Assembly (NCBI GenBank): GCA_910588035.1
Contig: CAJUPY010000020.1
Location: 1 to 40,621, forward strand
DNA from: an uncultured Muribaculaceae bacterium
GTDB taxonomy: Bacteria; Bacteroidota; Bacteroidia; Bacteroidales; Muribaculaceae
DNA length: 40,621 nt
Reading direction: 5' to 3'
The notes below the pieces were generated by a model. That model saw only the letters and a program-made list of their open reading frames with translations. It searched no databases and had not been told where the DNA came from. Position numbers and translations under genes: made by a program. This document shows positions 8,765 through 17,118 of this stretch, piece after piece (within the stretch, counting starts at the first letter, position 1; every line of letters starts with the position of its first letter).

Positions 8765-10813
8765 TTATTCACTGACCTTACCACCCAGCCAGGTTGAGTA
8801 GATCAGCTTGAACTGTCCGGGACCGGTCACTTCATATCTGACAGTGTCGTTAGTGTTCTGGTTCTCGGGTTTACCGTTGTCATAGGTAACGTAGCTCACC
8901 TCATAGATGATCGGGTCAGTATAGCCGTCGATGAGGTTTGCGTTCGGATAATTTTCCTTGAGCGAGTAGGGGAGTGTCTCATAGAGGAAGTTGTGCTTCA
9001 TCTGATTCTGGATCTCATTCTCGGGAGTATTGGCCCAGGGAGAGTAGCCCATGGCAGTCTTGACCGAAACGTTCACATTGCAGTAGTAGTAGCTTGCTCC
9101 GGAATAGAACTCTGAGTTTCCATAGCTGTCGATGTAGCCTGTTCCCTTGTTGGCTTTGACCCAATCGACGATCGGTTTGTAAATCTGTGTTCCGATCTCA
9201 GAGTTTCTGACAGCCGGAATCGAGATTGTGACATCGGGATTGAAAATCCAGTCACCTTTGATGCGTGCCCATTGGCCTGTCTTCACTTCAACTCCGTTGT
9301 TGAGAATCCACTCAGAACCGTTGTAGACATATTGGTCGCAGTTTGCATATTTTGCACCGCTCTGATAAGCAATGTATTTCGCATCGCCTTCGGCAGCATA
9401 GGGGAATGTCTGTTTCATGAAGATAGGCAGAACGCGTGCCGCGTTGGTTTTCGAGAGCGAACCGCTGTAGCCCATTTCTTTGATCTGCATGGGTGAGATG
9501 AGGTATGCTTCGGTTGAGGCTACCCATTTTGTTCCGTCAAATTTGTAGAGTGCGTTGTCGGCAAACTTCTCGACATCGACCGGAGCAGCCTCGAAAGGTT
9601 TCTCGGGGGCGTTGCCATAGACGGCCTTGCCGTTGACCGAGGTGATGATGAAGTTGAGATAGGTCGGGGCTTTGGTCGTGCGGTCGGTGTTGGCCGACAT
9701 TACATAGCCTTCTATCGTGTAGCTCTTGTTGTTCTCGATCAGTGCTTTCAACGGATCAGTCGCCTGATAGGCACTGCCGGTGTAGGTTGCGCCGTCAAAT
9801 TTGAAATTGACATAGTTTCCGACTGAGGTGAAAGTCACGTCGGCCTTGACATATTTTGCTGCGATGCCCGTTGAGTTGTTGTTTGCCTCGGCATATTGCA
9901 GTGCGTAGGCGTCGAACGAGGCGGCAGTCAATGTTTCGGGGCTCGGATAGTTGTAGGTGACAGCTGCAATCTCGATTTCGTCGCTCGGAGAGATCTGTAG
10001 TCCGCCGTTATATTTGCTGCCTTTTCCTGACACCTGCATGCGCATGCCGATCAGATATTTCGACGCATCGAATGAGCTGCCATAATAAATCAGCACGCTG
10101 CCGGTGTTATCAGAGAGAATGTAGCCCTGTTTGCAGATCGCGGTGACATATCCGTCGAGGGTGTAAGATGCACTGTTGGGTGTGACATCTTTAACCGGTG
10201 TGATCTGAACCGGATTGAACTCCGGGTCTTTGTCGCTGACATTGAAGTTGACAAGTGCATATTGTCCGCTTTCGGCGCCGGGATATTGCTTTGTCAGAAT
10301 CATCGGCAGATATGAGGCTGCGGGACACGACGGTGAGAAGGCCAGGGCGTAGTTTGTCTCGCCCCAGACACTCTTGTAGTCGTCGTTAGTCAGCGTGTAG
10401 ACCGATGCCTTGTAGATCTCGTTGCAGATCTCGGGCAAACCTACACTTTGCTTGTAGGTGAGAAGAACGGTCGATCCGTCATTGGCTACAAAATAGGGGA
10501 AGCTTGACGACGACAGGAACATCGGCACATATTTCTGAGCCGTGATATTGCCCATGAAATAGCCGTTTTCGCCGACGTTTGCAAGAGTTTTTTCGTCACC
10601 GGTCTCTGCTGCGGCGTCTTTGGCTGATATCAGATCGGCAAGTGCCTTGTAGTCATCGGCTGTCATTGTATATTCGGTTGCCTTGACCTCAGAGTTTACC
10701 GGCGGAACCTCAAAACCGTCGAGGTAGTCTTTGTTCCATGAGTTCTCTGAACAGGCCGACAGGGCGGCTACTGCGCCACAGGCAAGCAGAACGTTGAAAA
10801 TATTTTGTTTCAT
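8765..10813 (-). CDS. Large surface lipoprotein with internal repeats, partner of TonB-dependent receptor
   Basis: Unrecognised 682-residue lipoprotein. A signal peptide ends in the lipobox LSAC (Cys21). The chain then shows at least three, possibly four, copies of a module in which a Y-x-(L/M)-T/S strand and a short helix (DDYK, MQIK) are followed by a hydrophobic LP-(M/I)-x-(L/M) helix and a (F/Y)P-x-A turn: about residues 47-120, 137-193, 435-485 and, more weakly, 535-645. Residues 205-395 look like two OB-like beta domains (GYVTAICKQGYILSDNTG and the later GYVMSAN region). It lies 27 bases after the TonB receptor, so it probably binds cargo at the cell surface for that receptor. It is not SusD-like: no TPR helices are apparent. 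The cargo cannot be told. Confidence 0.8.
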   Translation of the reverse strand: MKQNIFNVLLACGAVAALSACSENSWNKDYLDGFEVPPVNSEVKATEYTMTADDYKALADLISAKDAAAETGDEKTLANVGENGYFMGNITAQKYVPMFLSSSSFPYFVANDGSTVLLTYKQSVGLPEICNEIYKASVYTLTNDDYKSVWGETNYALAFSPSCPAASYLPMILTKQYPGAESGQYALVNFNVSDKDPEFNPVQITPVKDVTPNSASYTLDGYVTAICKQGYILSDNTGSVLIYYGSSFDASKYLIGMRMQVSGKGSKYNGGLQISPSDEIEIAAVTYNYPSPETLTAASFDAYALQYAEANNNSTGIAAKYVKADVTFTSVGNYVNFKFDGATYTGSAYQATDPLKALIENNKSYTIEGYVMSANTDRTTKAPTYLNFIITSVNGKAVYGNAPEKPFEAAPVDVEKFADNALYKFDGTKWVASTEAYLISPMQIKEMGYSGSLSKTNAARVLPIFMKQTFPYAAEGDAKYIAYQSGAKYANCDQYVYNGSEWILNNGVEVKTGQWARIKGDWIFNPDVTISIPAVRNSEIGTQIYKPIVDWVKANKGTGYIDSYGNSEFYSGASYYYCNVNVSVKTAMGYSPWANTPENEIQNQMKHNFLYETLPYSLKENYPNANLIDGYTDPIIYEVSYVTYDNGKPENQNTNDTVRYEVTGPGQFKLIYSTWLGGKVSE

Positions 10814-10840
10814 AATTTGATTTTTTTCTCGGTTGATGCC

Positions 10841-13576
10841 TTAGAAATTGATATTCAAACGAAGCGAATAGGTGCGGCCAAACGAGTAGAACACACGGAA
10901 GGCATTGTCCCAGGCTCCTTCTGTCGACGATTTGGTGTAGGCGTCGACGATGTAGTTGTAATTGAAAAGGTTATAGACGTTTCCATAGATTGTGGCGTTG
11001 AGGTTGCCGATCTTGAAACGGTAGCTGGCATTCATGTCAAATTGCTGTCCCCAGGGAATTTGCCAAGGGTCGGCTACGGTGACCACACCGCCGCTGAGAT
11101 CTTTGGTCGACAACTGGTAGTCGCTGAAGTTGCGGGCGTTGAATGTCCAGTCGCCACCGATTCTCATGCCTTTGAACGGAATGAACGCTACGGAAACAGA
11201 ACCGGTTGTCTGAGCTGATCCGCCGACCTTGATGCCTTTCTGGTTGACTGTGGCATAGAGGTGGTCGGGAGCCTGGATTCCAGATGCGACTTCTCCATCG
11301 ATTGTCTTCAGCGGTTGTCCGAGCTGGTTGTAGAAGTAGCCGCTCGCGTTTGAATCCCATTTCCAGTTGCCGATCGAGAGCATCGCGTCGATAGTGACCC
11401 AACGTGCTGGAACGTAGCTTGCGTTAAGCTCGACTCCCATGTGGAGCGCGTCGACACCTCCCATGTTCATGTAGTAGCGGTCGCCGTCGTGTTTACCGCC
11501 GTCGATTGTTCCGCCTCTTACGGTTGTCTTGTCCATCCAGCGTGTATAGTAGGCATTGACGTTGACAATAAATTGTTTCGAAGTATAACCGTAACCTGCT
11601 TCAAACGAATAGATTTTCTCGTTCAACGGGTCGTTGTTGAGGGCGTTTGATGTTTCTGCATTGAGGAACACACCGCCTGAGAAGTAGGGAGCGCGGCTGA
11701 TGTAGCCGAGGTTGACAAACACGTTGTTATGCTTGTCGAAGTTGTAGTTGGCACCGCCCTTGATCGTTCCGCCGATGTAGCTCTTGGTTTTCGATTTTTC
11801 ATGGGCCTTGTCATAGTAGAAGAAATCGCGGCGCCAGTAGGTGTTGTTGTTGAGAGCTCCCGATAAAACAAGGTTGAGTCTCTTGTCGAGCATGGTGTAT
11901 TCAGCCTGGGCGTATGCGCCTTCCTGAAGAATGTATCCGTTGTAGTTGCGGTAGACGGCATCGCCGACACCGAGTTTCTCATACTTCCAGTTCGGATCTG
12001 CTGCCGCACTGTTGAACTCGGCTCTCACACCCTTGCGCGATGAGTAGTCGATGAAATATTCACCATCATAAAGATCGTTGATTTCGTTTTTGTGCTTTCC
12101 GACGTAATATCTCAGGTCGATACCTCCGGTGAGGTTCAGTTTGTTACCGTTTGTATAGTCAATGTCATGTTTATATGACGAAACAAGTCCATACCAGTTG
12201 TGGGCGTTGATCGAGCGCGACATTACAAGAACCGAACCTATGGGGCTGTTTGCGTTCAGATCCTGGATAGCGGCATAGTCAAATGTGCCGTCGGCATTAC
12301 GGAATTTGGTAGACAGCACTCCGTCGGTCGCGCCATACCAGTCGTTGCGTGTATATCCCGATGTGATGCCGTTGTACTGACCGCTCTGGCCGCCTCCTTT
12401 GGCAAGCGAGACATAGACTGCGGTTGACAGCGAACGGTTCTCGTCGATTTTCCAGATGTGGTTGAGCGAGATCTGGGGCTTGTGATAGTAGTTGTAGCTC
12501 GAGTTGCGCCATTTTCCGTGGCGGTCATAGCCGAAAGTCGGATTGTAGCGGTACATGCTCTCGCCGTTCATATAGTTCTTGACCTCCTGATAGCCTTTGA
12601 TCGAAAGACCGTTCTGTGAGCTGCGCTGATAGTGGGTCTGGGGCGATCCGAACGCAGTCAGTGACAATTGGTGGTTTTCGTTGATGCGTTTAGATACGTT
12701 GACAAAGTAGGTGTAGCTGTTGAAGGGGGTTCCCTGAATATAATTTTCATTCGCCCATTTGCGGGTGCCAAGTAAAGTTACGGCCCAACCGTTCTTCATC
12801 AGTCCTGTCGAAACTTTGAATCCGATGTTGTTCAATCCGTCATTTCCCATGCCGTAGAAAATGTTGCCACCTTTCTCGGCATCGATCGTGCGGGTTGTGA
12901 TGTTGATAGTTCCACCGATAGATGGTGTTGAGACGATAGTGGCACCAAGACCGCGTTGGGTCTGCATGTTGGCGGTCACGTCACCGAGGCCGGCCCAGTT
13001 GCTCCAGTAAACGCCACCCCATTCCATGTCGTTGATAGGAATACCGTTGACCATGACTGCGACATTCTTTGACTGGAAACCGCGCATGTTTATTTTCGCA
13101 TCGCCAAAGCCGCCGCCGTCGCGTGTGGCCCACACTCCGGGCGTGGTCTTGAGCACTTCGGGCAGCTCCTGGTTGCCGAGTTTGAGCTCGATTGTCTGTG
13201 CGCCGATGTTGCTTACTGCGACAGGTGTCACCCTGGTCTTCGCGACTGATTGTGTCACGACTACGTCCTGAAGCATCTTTGAGTCTGGTTCCAGTGTGAT
13301 TTTGCCTACATTAGCCTCTGCTTTGACTTCGGCAGGCTTGTAGCCGATGTAGAAAACTCTGATCTGTTTTCCAGTTGGAACCGTGAGTGTGAAATGTCCG
13401 TCGATGTCGGTCGGTGTGGCAAGTGTTGTTCCGGGCACCGAAACCGTCGCGCCGATTATCGGCTCGTTTTGTTCATCGACAACAAGTCCGGTACACTTGA
13501 TGTCGCCGGCAGCAGCCATCGCGATAGCTGCGGTCAACATCAAGGCACTGACTAAGAGAAAGAGTCTCTTGAACAT
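10841..13576 (-). CDS. TonB-dependent outer membrane receptor
   Basis: 911-residue outer membrane transporter powered by TonB. A signal peptide covers about residues 1-22. A CarboxypepD_reg-like beta-sandwich follows at about 25-100 (GLVVDEQNEPIIGATVSV). The plug domain has the RGFQSKNVAVMVNGIPINDM signature and SIGGTINITTR near its end. The rest is a 22-strand type barrel with many aromatic-alternating strands, ending in the insertion signal LRLNINF with terminal Phe. It leads a two-gene unit with the lipoprotein at 8765-10813 and has its own promoter. A metal-related neighbour, the efflux permease, lies upstream, but the receptor itself shows no obvious substrate marker. It is a non-SusC type because no SusD follows. 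Confidence 0.93.
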   Translation of the reverse strand: MFKRLFLLVSALMLTAAIAMAAAGDIKCTGLVVDEQNEPIIGATVSVPGTTLATPTDIDGHFTLTVPTGKQIRVFYIGYKPAEVKAEANVGKITLEPDSKMLQDVVVTQSVAKTRVTPVAVSNIGAQTIELKLGNQELPEVLKTTPGVWATRDGGGFGDAKINMRGFQSKNVAVMVNGIPINDMEWGGVYWSNWAGLGDVTANMQTQRGLGATIVSTPSIGGTINITTRTIDAEKGGNIFYGMGNDGLNNIGFKVSTGLMKNGWAVTLLGTRKWANENYIQGTPFNSYTYFVNVSKRINENHQLSLTAFGSPQTHYQRSSQNGLSIKGYQEVKNYMNGESMYRYNPTFGYDRHGKWRNSSYNYYHKPQISLNHIWKIDENRSLSTAVYVSLAKGGGQSGQYNGITSGYTRNDWYGATDGVLSTKFRNADGTFDYAAIQDLNANSPIGSVLVMSRSINAHNWYGLVSSYKHDIDYTNGNKLNLTGGIDLRYYVGKHKNEINDLYDGEYFIDYSSRKGVRAEFNSAAADPNWKYEKLGVGDAVYRNYNGYILQEGAYAQAEYTMLDKRLNLVLSGALNNNTYWRRDFFYYDKAHEKSKTKSYIGGTIKGGANYNFDKHNNVFVNLGYISRAPYFSGGVFLNAETSNALNNDPLNEKIYSFEAGYGYTSKQFIVNVNAYYTRWMDKTTVRGGTIDGGKHDGDRYYMNMGGVDALHMGVELNASYVPARWVTIDAMLSIGNWKWDSNASGYFYNQLGQPLKTIDGEVASGIQAPDHLYATVNQKGIKVGGSAQTTGSVSVAFIPFKGMRIGGDWTFNARNFSDYQLSTKDLSGGVVTVADPWQIPWGQQFDMNASYRFKIGNLNATIYGNVYNLFNYNYIVDAYTKSSTEGAWDNAFRVFYSFGRTYSLRLNINF

Positions 13577-13643
13577 AAGAATAAATGATTTAGTTTATAA
13601 ATAGTTGGATTGGTTGGTAGTTAGTGTGGTTAAAATATTTTCA

Positions 13644-13674
13644 CAAAGATAAACATAATTTTGATAACCTCAAA
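13644..13674 (-). promoter_or_regulatory. Promoter of the TonB receptor operon
   Basis: Minus-strand TTTG (13671-13674) and TATCTTTG (13644-13651), spaced by 19 bases. It abuts and partly overlaps the U-tract side of the upstream gene's terminator hairpin. Confidence 0.75.
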
Positions 13675-13707
13675 ATAAAAGAGGAACGACCTTAAATCGC
13701 TCCTCTT
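13671..13707 (-). terminator. Terminator of the efflux permease gene
   Basis: Stem AAGAGGA/TCCTCTT (13679-13685 with 13701-13707), extended inward by CG pairs after one A-C mismatch. On the minus strand it is followed by TTTTATTTTG. It lies 23 bases past the stop codon. Confidence 0.7.
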
Positions 13708-13729
13708 AGTGAAGACAGTGTCAGATAAC

Positions 13730-14956
13730 TCAAATGACATCAAATCCGGCATTTCTCACGGCGTTAACGATGTCTTCGGCGTTGTGGTTACCCTCGACCG
13801 TGGCTATGCCTGTCGACAGATTTACGTCTACTTGTTCCACGCCGTTGACCGAACTGATGCATTTGGCCACTGTCGCCTGACAGTGGGGGCAGTTCATGCC
13901 CTTGATTGTGTATTCTTTTGTCATTTCTCCTGTTATTTTATGTTGGTTTATGTTGCGTCTGACCAGTGATATGCCGAGCAGTATTACCAATATGCCTGAA
14001 CAAACCGTGGGGAAAATCCCAAAGTCTGAGACATGGTGGTTGCAAACGGCATGCATTTCTGTTATCGAGAACCACCCGACCGGAAGAACATAGTCGATGA
14101 GAAGGCCGAATGCCATTGCTCCGGCTATGATCGAAAGCAGATAGATTATTGCCTGACGGCGACCCATTTCGCGCGAGATGAGTGTAAACGAGGCGAAATT
14201 AGCCGCAGGACCGGCCATTAGCAAGACGAGTGCCGTTCCGGGTGACAAGCCTTTCATTACCAATGACAAAGCGATCGGAATTGAGCCTGTGGCGCATACA
14301 TACATCGGAATGGCGATCACGAGCACAGCTATCATCGACAGAATAGGGTTCTGTCCCAGAACGGAAAAGAAATCGGCAGGCACATAGACGGTTATCAAAG
14401 CCGCGATAATCAATCCGGCAACGAGCCATCCGCCGATGCTGCCGACCAGATCAATGAAGCCATATTTCAGAGCGGCAACACATTTGCCGCCAAAGCTTCT
14501 GTCACGCAGTTCTTCACTTTGGTCTGTGGCGTGGAGATTTGTCGTGTTGGCTTCACCACGTTCGGTTTTTCCCACCGCGATGCCTCCGGCTACCGCAGTG
14601 ACCAATGCGGCCACAGGTCTCACGACTGCAAAAGCAGGCCCGAGAAGAGACCAGGTCGCGGCGATGCTGTCAACACCTGTCTGTGGTGTGGCAATGAGAA
14701 ATGATGTGGAGGCGGCTCTCGAGGCTCCGTTCCGTCTCATGGCGATTGCAGTCGGCAATACTCCACATGAGCATAACGGCAACGGAACGCCGATAAGAGC
14801 GGATTTGACTACGGCTTTCCAGCCTGTTCCCGACAGATGACGGGCAAAAGTCTGTTGCGGAACAAATGCATGCATCAGTCCCGCTATCAGAAATCCCAGC
14901 AAAATGTATGGCGACATTTCGTTGAGCATGAATAGTAATGAGTTGATCAGTTCCAT
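13730..14956 (-). CDS. SO_0444-type Cu/Zn efflux permease with C-terminal HMA domain
   Basis: Inner-membrane permease of the DUF318/ArsP-like superfamily, closest in layout to SO_0444-type Cu/Zn exporters. Eight or more membrane segments are visible. The family signature GVPLPLCSCGVLPTA lies at residues 56-70, with the CSC pair (Cys62, Cys64), and a second membrane Cys lies in IPMYVCATGSIP (Cys221). A loop at about 300-312 has MHAVCNHH, a possible metal site. Residues 346-408 form a heavy-metal-associated domain with GMNCPHC (Cys356, Cys359), as in copper chaperones and P-type ATPases. 408 residues is full length. It is divergent from a Fur-family regulator, which suggests metal-controlled export. 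Specificity (Cu, Zn or other) is not readable. Confidence 0.88.
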   Translation of the reverse strand: MELINSLLFMLNEMSPYILLGFLIAGLMHAFVPQQTFARHLSGTGWKAVVKSALIGVPLPLCSCGVLPTAIAMRRNGASRAASTSFLIATPQTGVDSIAATWSLLGPAFAVVRPVAALVTAVAGGIAVGKTERGEANTTNLHATDQSEELRDRSFGGKCVAALKYGFIDLVGSIGGWLVAGLIIAALITVYVPADFFSVLGQNPILSMIAVLVIAIPMYVCATGSIPIALSLVMKGLSPGTALVLLMAGPAANFASFTLISREMGRRQAIIYLLSIIAGAMAFGLLIDYVLPVGWFSITEMHAVCNHHVSDFGIFPTVCSGILVILLGISLVRRNINQHKITGEMTKEYTIKGMNCPHCQATVAKCISSVNGVEQVDVNLSTGIATVEGNHNAEDIVNAVRNAGFDVI

Positions 14957-14976
14957 TATTCTTTATTTTCTTGATG

Positions 14977-14984
14977 CAAAGTTA
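14977..14984 (-). promoter_or_regulatory. -7 element for the efflux permease gene
   Basis: Minus-strand TAACTTTG, 21 bases before the permease start codon. No well-spaced -33 TTG is present, which would be expected of a regulated promoter. Confidence 0.55.
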
Positions 14985-14996
14985 CAAAATTTTTAA

Positions 14997-15011
14997 TGCA
15001 ACTCGTTTGCA
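14997..15011. promoter_or_regulatory. Dyad operator candidate, TGCAA-N5-TTGCA
   Basis: Perfect 5-5-5 inverted repeat between the divergent permease and Fur-family genes, just upstream of the permease -7 element. Fur-superfamily repressors bind dyads of about this length, and the form resembles the TTGCA-N5-TTGCAA box known for the nickel regulator Nur. Assignment to the adjacent regulator is inference. Confidence 0.4.
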
Positions 15012-15073
15012 AAATCATCACCGGTGAAATAAGGTGGGGTCTGTCGACGTTATTATTGAAAATGATTCTTGTC

Positions 15074-15505
15074 ATGAAAAAAATCGAAGAGATATTTGAT
15101 TATAAAGGAGTGAAGCCGACACCCAATCGAATTCTGATTCTCAAGATGTTGTTGAACGCCGAGCGTCCGGTCAGTCTCGCTGACATCGAGGCAGAGATAC
15201 AGACCATCGATAAATCGAGCATATTCCGTGTCTTGAATCTGTTTCTTGAGCATGAGGTGATCCATGTGATAGACGACGGTAGCGGATCAGCTAAATATGA
15301 AGTCTGTTCAAGTGATGAGCATTGTTCGATATCGGACATGCATGTCCATTTTTTCTGTGAGTGGTGCCACTCTACCTATTGCCTTGATTCAAGCCCGATT
15401 CCTCCTGTCTCTCTTCCGGCCGGATTTATGCAGAAGTCGGCAAACTATGTCATCAAGGGTCTATGCCCGAAATGTTCGTCACACCACAGTCACGATGAGG
15501 CATGA
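15074..15505 (+). CDS. Fur-family metal-responsive transcriptional repressor
   Basis: 143-residue DNA-binding regulator. An N-terminal winged helix (about 10-85, with PTPNRILILKMLL and SSIFRVLNLF) is followed by a dimerisation and metal domain with DMHVHFFCEWC and GLCPKC, i.e. two CxxC pairs (Cys95/98 and Cys131/134) typical of the structural zinc site, plus a His-rich C-terminus. The second-helix pattern and domain order fit Fur, Zur or PerR; the exact ligand cannot be assigned. An upstream ATG at 14996 is in frame, but it would place the first 26 residues over the operator region and they do not look like the family, so the MKKIEEIF start is preferred. It probably controls the divergent efflux permease. 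Confidence 0.88.
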   Translation: MKKIEEIFDYKGVKPTPNRILILKMLLNAERPVSLADIEAEIQTIDKSSIFRVLNLFLEHEVIHVIDDGSGSAKYEVCSSDEHCSISDMHVHFFCEWCHSTYCLDSSPIPPVSLPAGFMQKSANYVIKGLCPKCSSHHSHDEA

Positions 15506-15550
15506 TCCGTCACAATTCATCATGTCTGACAGGTCGTGTGGTTTCGTTTT

Positions 15551-16921
15551 CTAAATGACTGTAGAGATAATCGCACAAAGAACCAGCAATGCAAAAAACA
15601 TCTTTTCATTTCGTGTGAATATTTTGCCCGGAGATGTCTGATTCTCTTTTCTCGCTTTTACGAAAAAAATCACTCCCGGAACATAAAAAATCGATGTTTT
15701 GAGCATATCAATTACCCCACCGGCGTAAGTTGCCCACAGGCAGAAAACGATGATTGCGGTGGCGATCACTTTAAGTTTGGTCGTATTTGCTATCTTCAGC
15801 AAATACAATCCGGTGAACAGGTAACACGGAATGATCATAAGGCCGGTGATGCGCAGTGCCGTCAGATAGACATCGTCGGCTGTGACCACAAGCAGAAGGA
15901 AAAATTCCATTGCGAGGCTTGATGCGATGAGGCCATATGCGGGCATGCCGTGGCGGTTCAACCTTTTGAATGACTTCGGCAGAATGTTGAGTTCTGCGGC
16001 TTCGTAGGGCACCTGGGCGACGACGAGTGTCCATGCAACCCAACCTCCGACAAGAGAGACTATGACGGCGCATATGACAAACCAGTATGACCATTCGCCA
16101 CATGTGTCACGTAAAATGTAGGCTATCGACGGATCGTTCAGACCTGACAGCTGCTGCCGGCTCATCAATCCGAAACAGAGCAACGATACACACATGTAGA
16201 GCACAAGCGCGATGACAAAGCCGGCAATGCCTGCTTTTCCGACATCGGAACTGCGTTTAGCCCTGGACGACATCATGACCGCACCCTCCACGCCAAAAAA
16301 ACAGAACAGCGTGATCATCATCGTGTCTCTGATTTGCCGGTCTAAGTCGCCAAGCGATGACAATTTTCCAAAAAGGTCAAGGTCAAACAGTTCGGCTTTG
16401 AAAAACAGCGAGAAGATGACAACGATGAAAAGGAGCATCAACACTTTTATGACGGCCAGAATGGTGTTGACTGTCTTTGCTGTCTTTATTCCGCGCGAGA
16501 CAATGAAATACATCACCCATATCAAAACCGATCCGAAAATGACGGTCATGCGCCCGTGTTTGAGCAATTCCGGGAAGAATGCTCCGAATGAGTCATTGAG
16601 CATTACACCGTATGCTACGTTTGAAAAGGCCGAACACAACCAGTAGCCCCAGGCAATGTTGAATCCGGCGTAATTTCCGAATCCAGCCTGGGCATATTGA
16701 TAGATTCCGGCATTAAACTGCGGATATTTATCGCTGAGCCATTTGAAGGCGAAGACCAGCGGAAGAATGCCGACAGCCGTGATCAGCCATGCGAAGAAAA
16801 CCGAGGCCGGCGAGGCGACCGAGGCCATGTTCTGTGGCAAATTGTAGATTCCGACTCCAACCATCAGTCCGAAGACAAGAGCGGTCAGTCCGCCGAATCC
16901 GAGTTTTCCTGTAGTTAACAT
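15551..16921 (-). CDS. APC-superfamily amino acid permease/antiporter (APA type)
   Basis: 456-residue inner-membrane protein with about 12 hydrophobic segments. The first segment reads LGFGGLTALVFGLMVGVGIY followed by LPQNMA, the unwound-helix substrate motif of the basic amino acid/polyamine antiporter group that includes arginine/ornithine exchangers. Segments near KTVNTILAVIKVLMLLF and FCFFGVEGAVMMSSRAKRS also fit that group. No decarboxylase or deiminase gene is adjacent, so the exchanged substrate cannot be inferred from context. It converges on the Fur-family gene with a 45-base gap and no clear terminator. A minus-strand TAATTTTG at 17021-17028 is a likely -7 element. Confidence 0.85.
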   Translation of the reverse strand: MLTTGKLGFGGLTALVFGLMVGVGIYNLPQNMASVASPASVFFAWLITAVGILPLVFAFKWLSDKYPQFNAGIYQYAQAGFGNYAGFNIAWGYWLCSAFSNVAYGVMLNDSFGAFFPELLKHGRMTVIFGSVLIWVMYFIVSRGIKTAKTVNTILAVIKVLMLLFIVVIFSLFFKAELFDLDLFGKLSSLGDLDRQIRDTMMITLFCFFGVEGAVMMSSRAKRSSDVGKAGIAGFVIALVLYMCVSLLCFGLMSRQQLSGLNDPSIAYILRDTCGEWSYWFVICAVIVSLVGGWVAWTLVVAQVPYEAAELNILPKSFKRLNRHGMPAYGLIASSLAMEFFLLLVVTADDVYLTALRITGLMIIPCYLFTGLYLLKIANTTKLKVIATAIIVFCLWATYAGGVIDMLKTSIFYVPGVIFFVKARKENQTSPGKIFTRNEKMFFALLVLCAIISTVI

Positions 16922-17020
16922 ATGATTTTATCTGACCTTTTGTCAGTTTAGACAGATGCCGGTATGAACGGTCATTGAATTAATGCTTGTTGATTTGAAT
17001 TGTACCTGTTGTTTGGATTG

Positions 17021-17028
17021 CAAAATTA
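17021..17028 (-). promoter_or_regulatory. -7 element for the APC permease
   Basis: Minus-strand TAATTTTG, about 100 bases upstream of the permease start. No convincing TTG lies about 19-21 bases further upstream. Confidence 0.45.
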
Positions 17029-17118
17029 CTTCTTTTTTATGAAATCAGCACGGAATTATGTCGGTAGGTTTGTTAACTTTTTCCCATAATAGATGTTATA
17101 ATGTTAAATTCATCAGTT

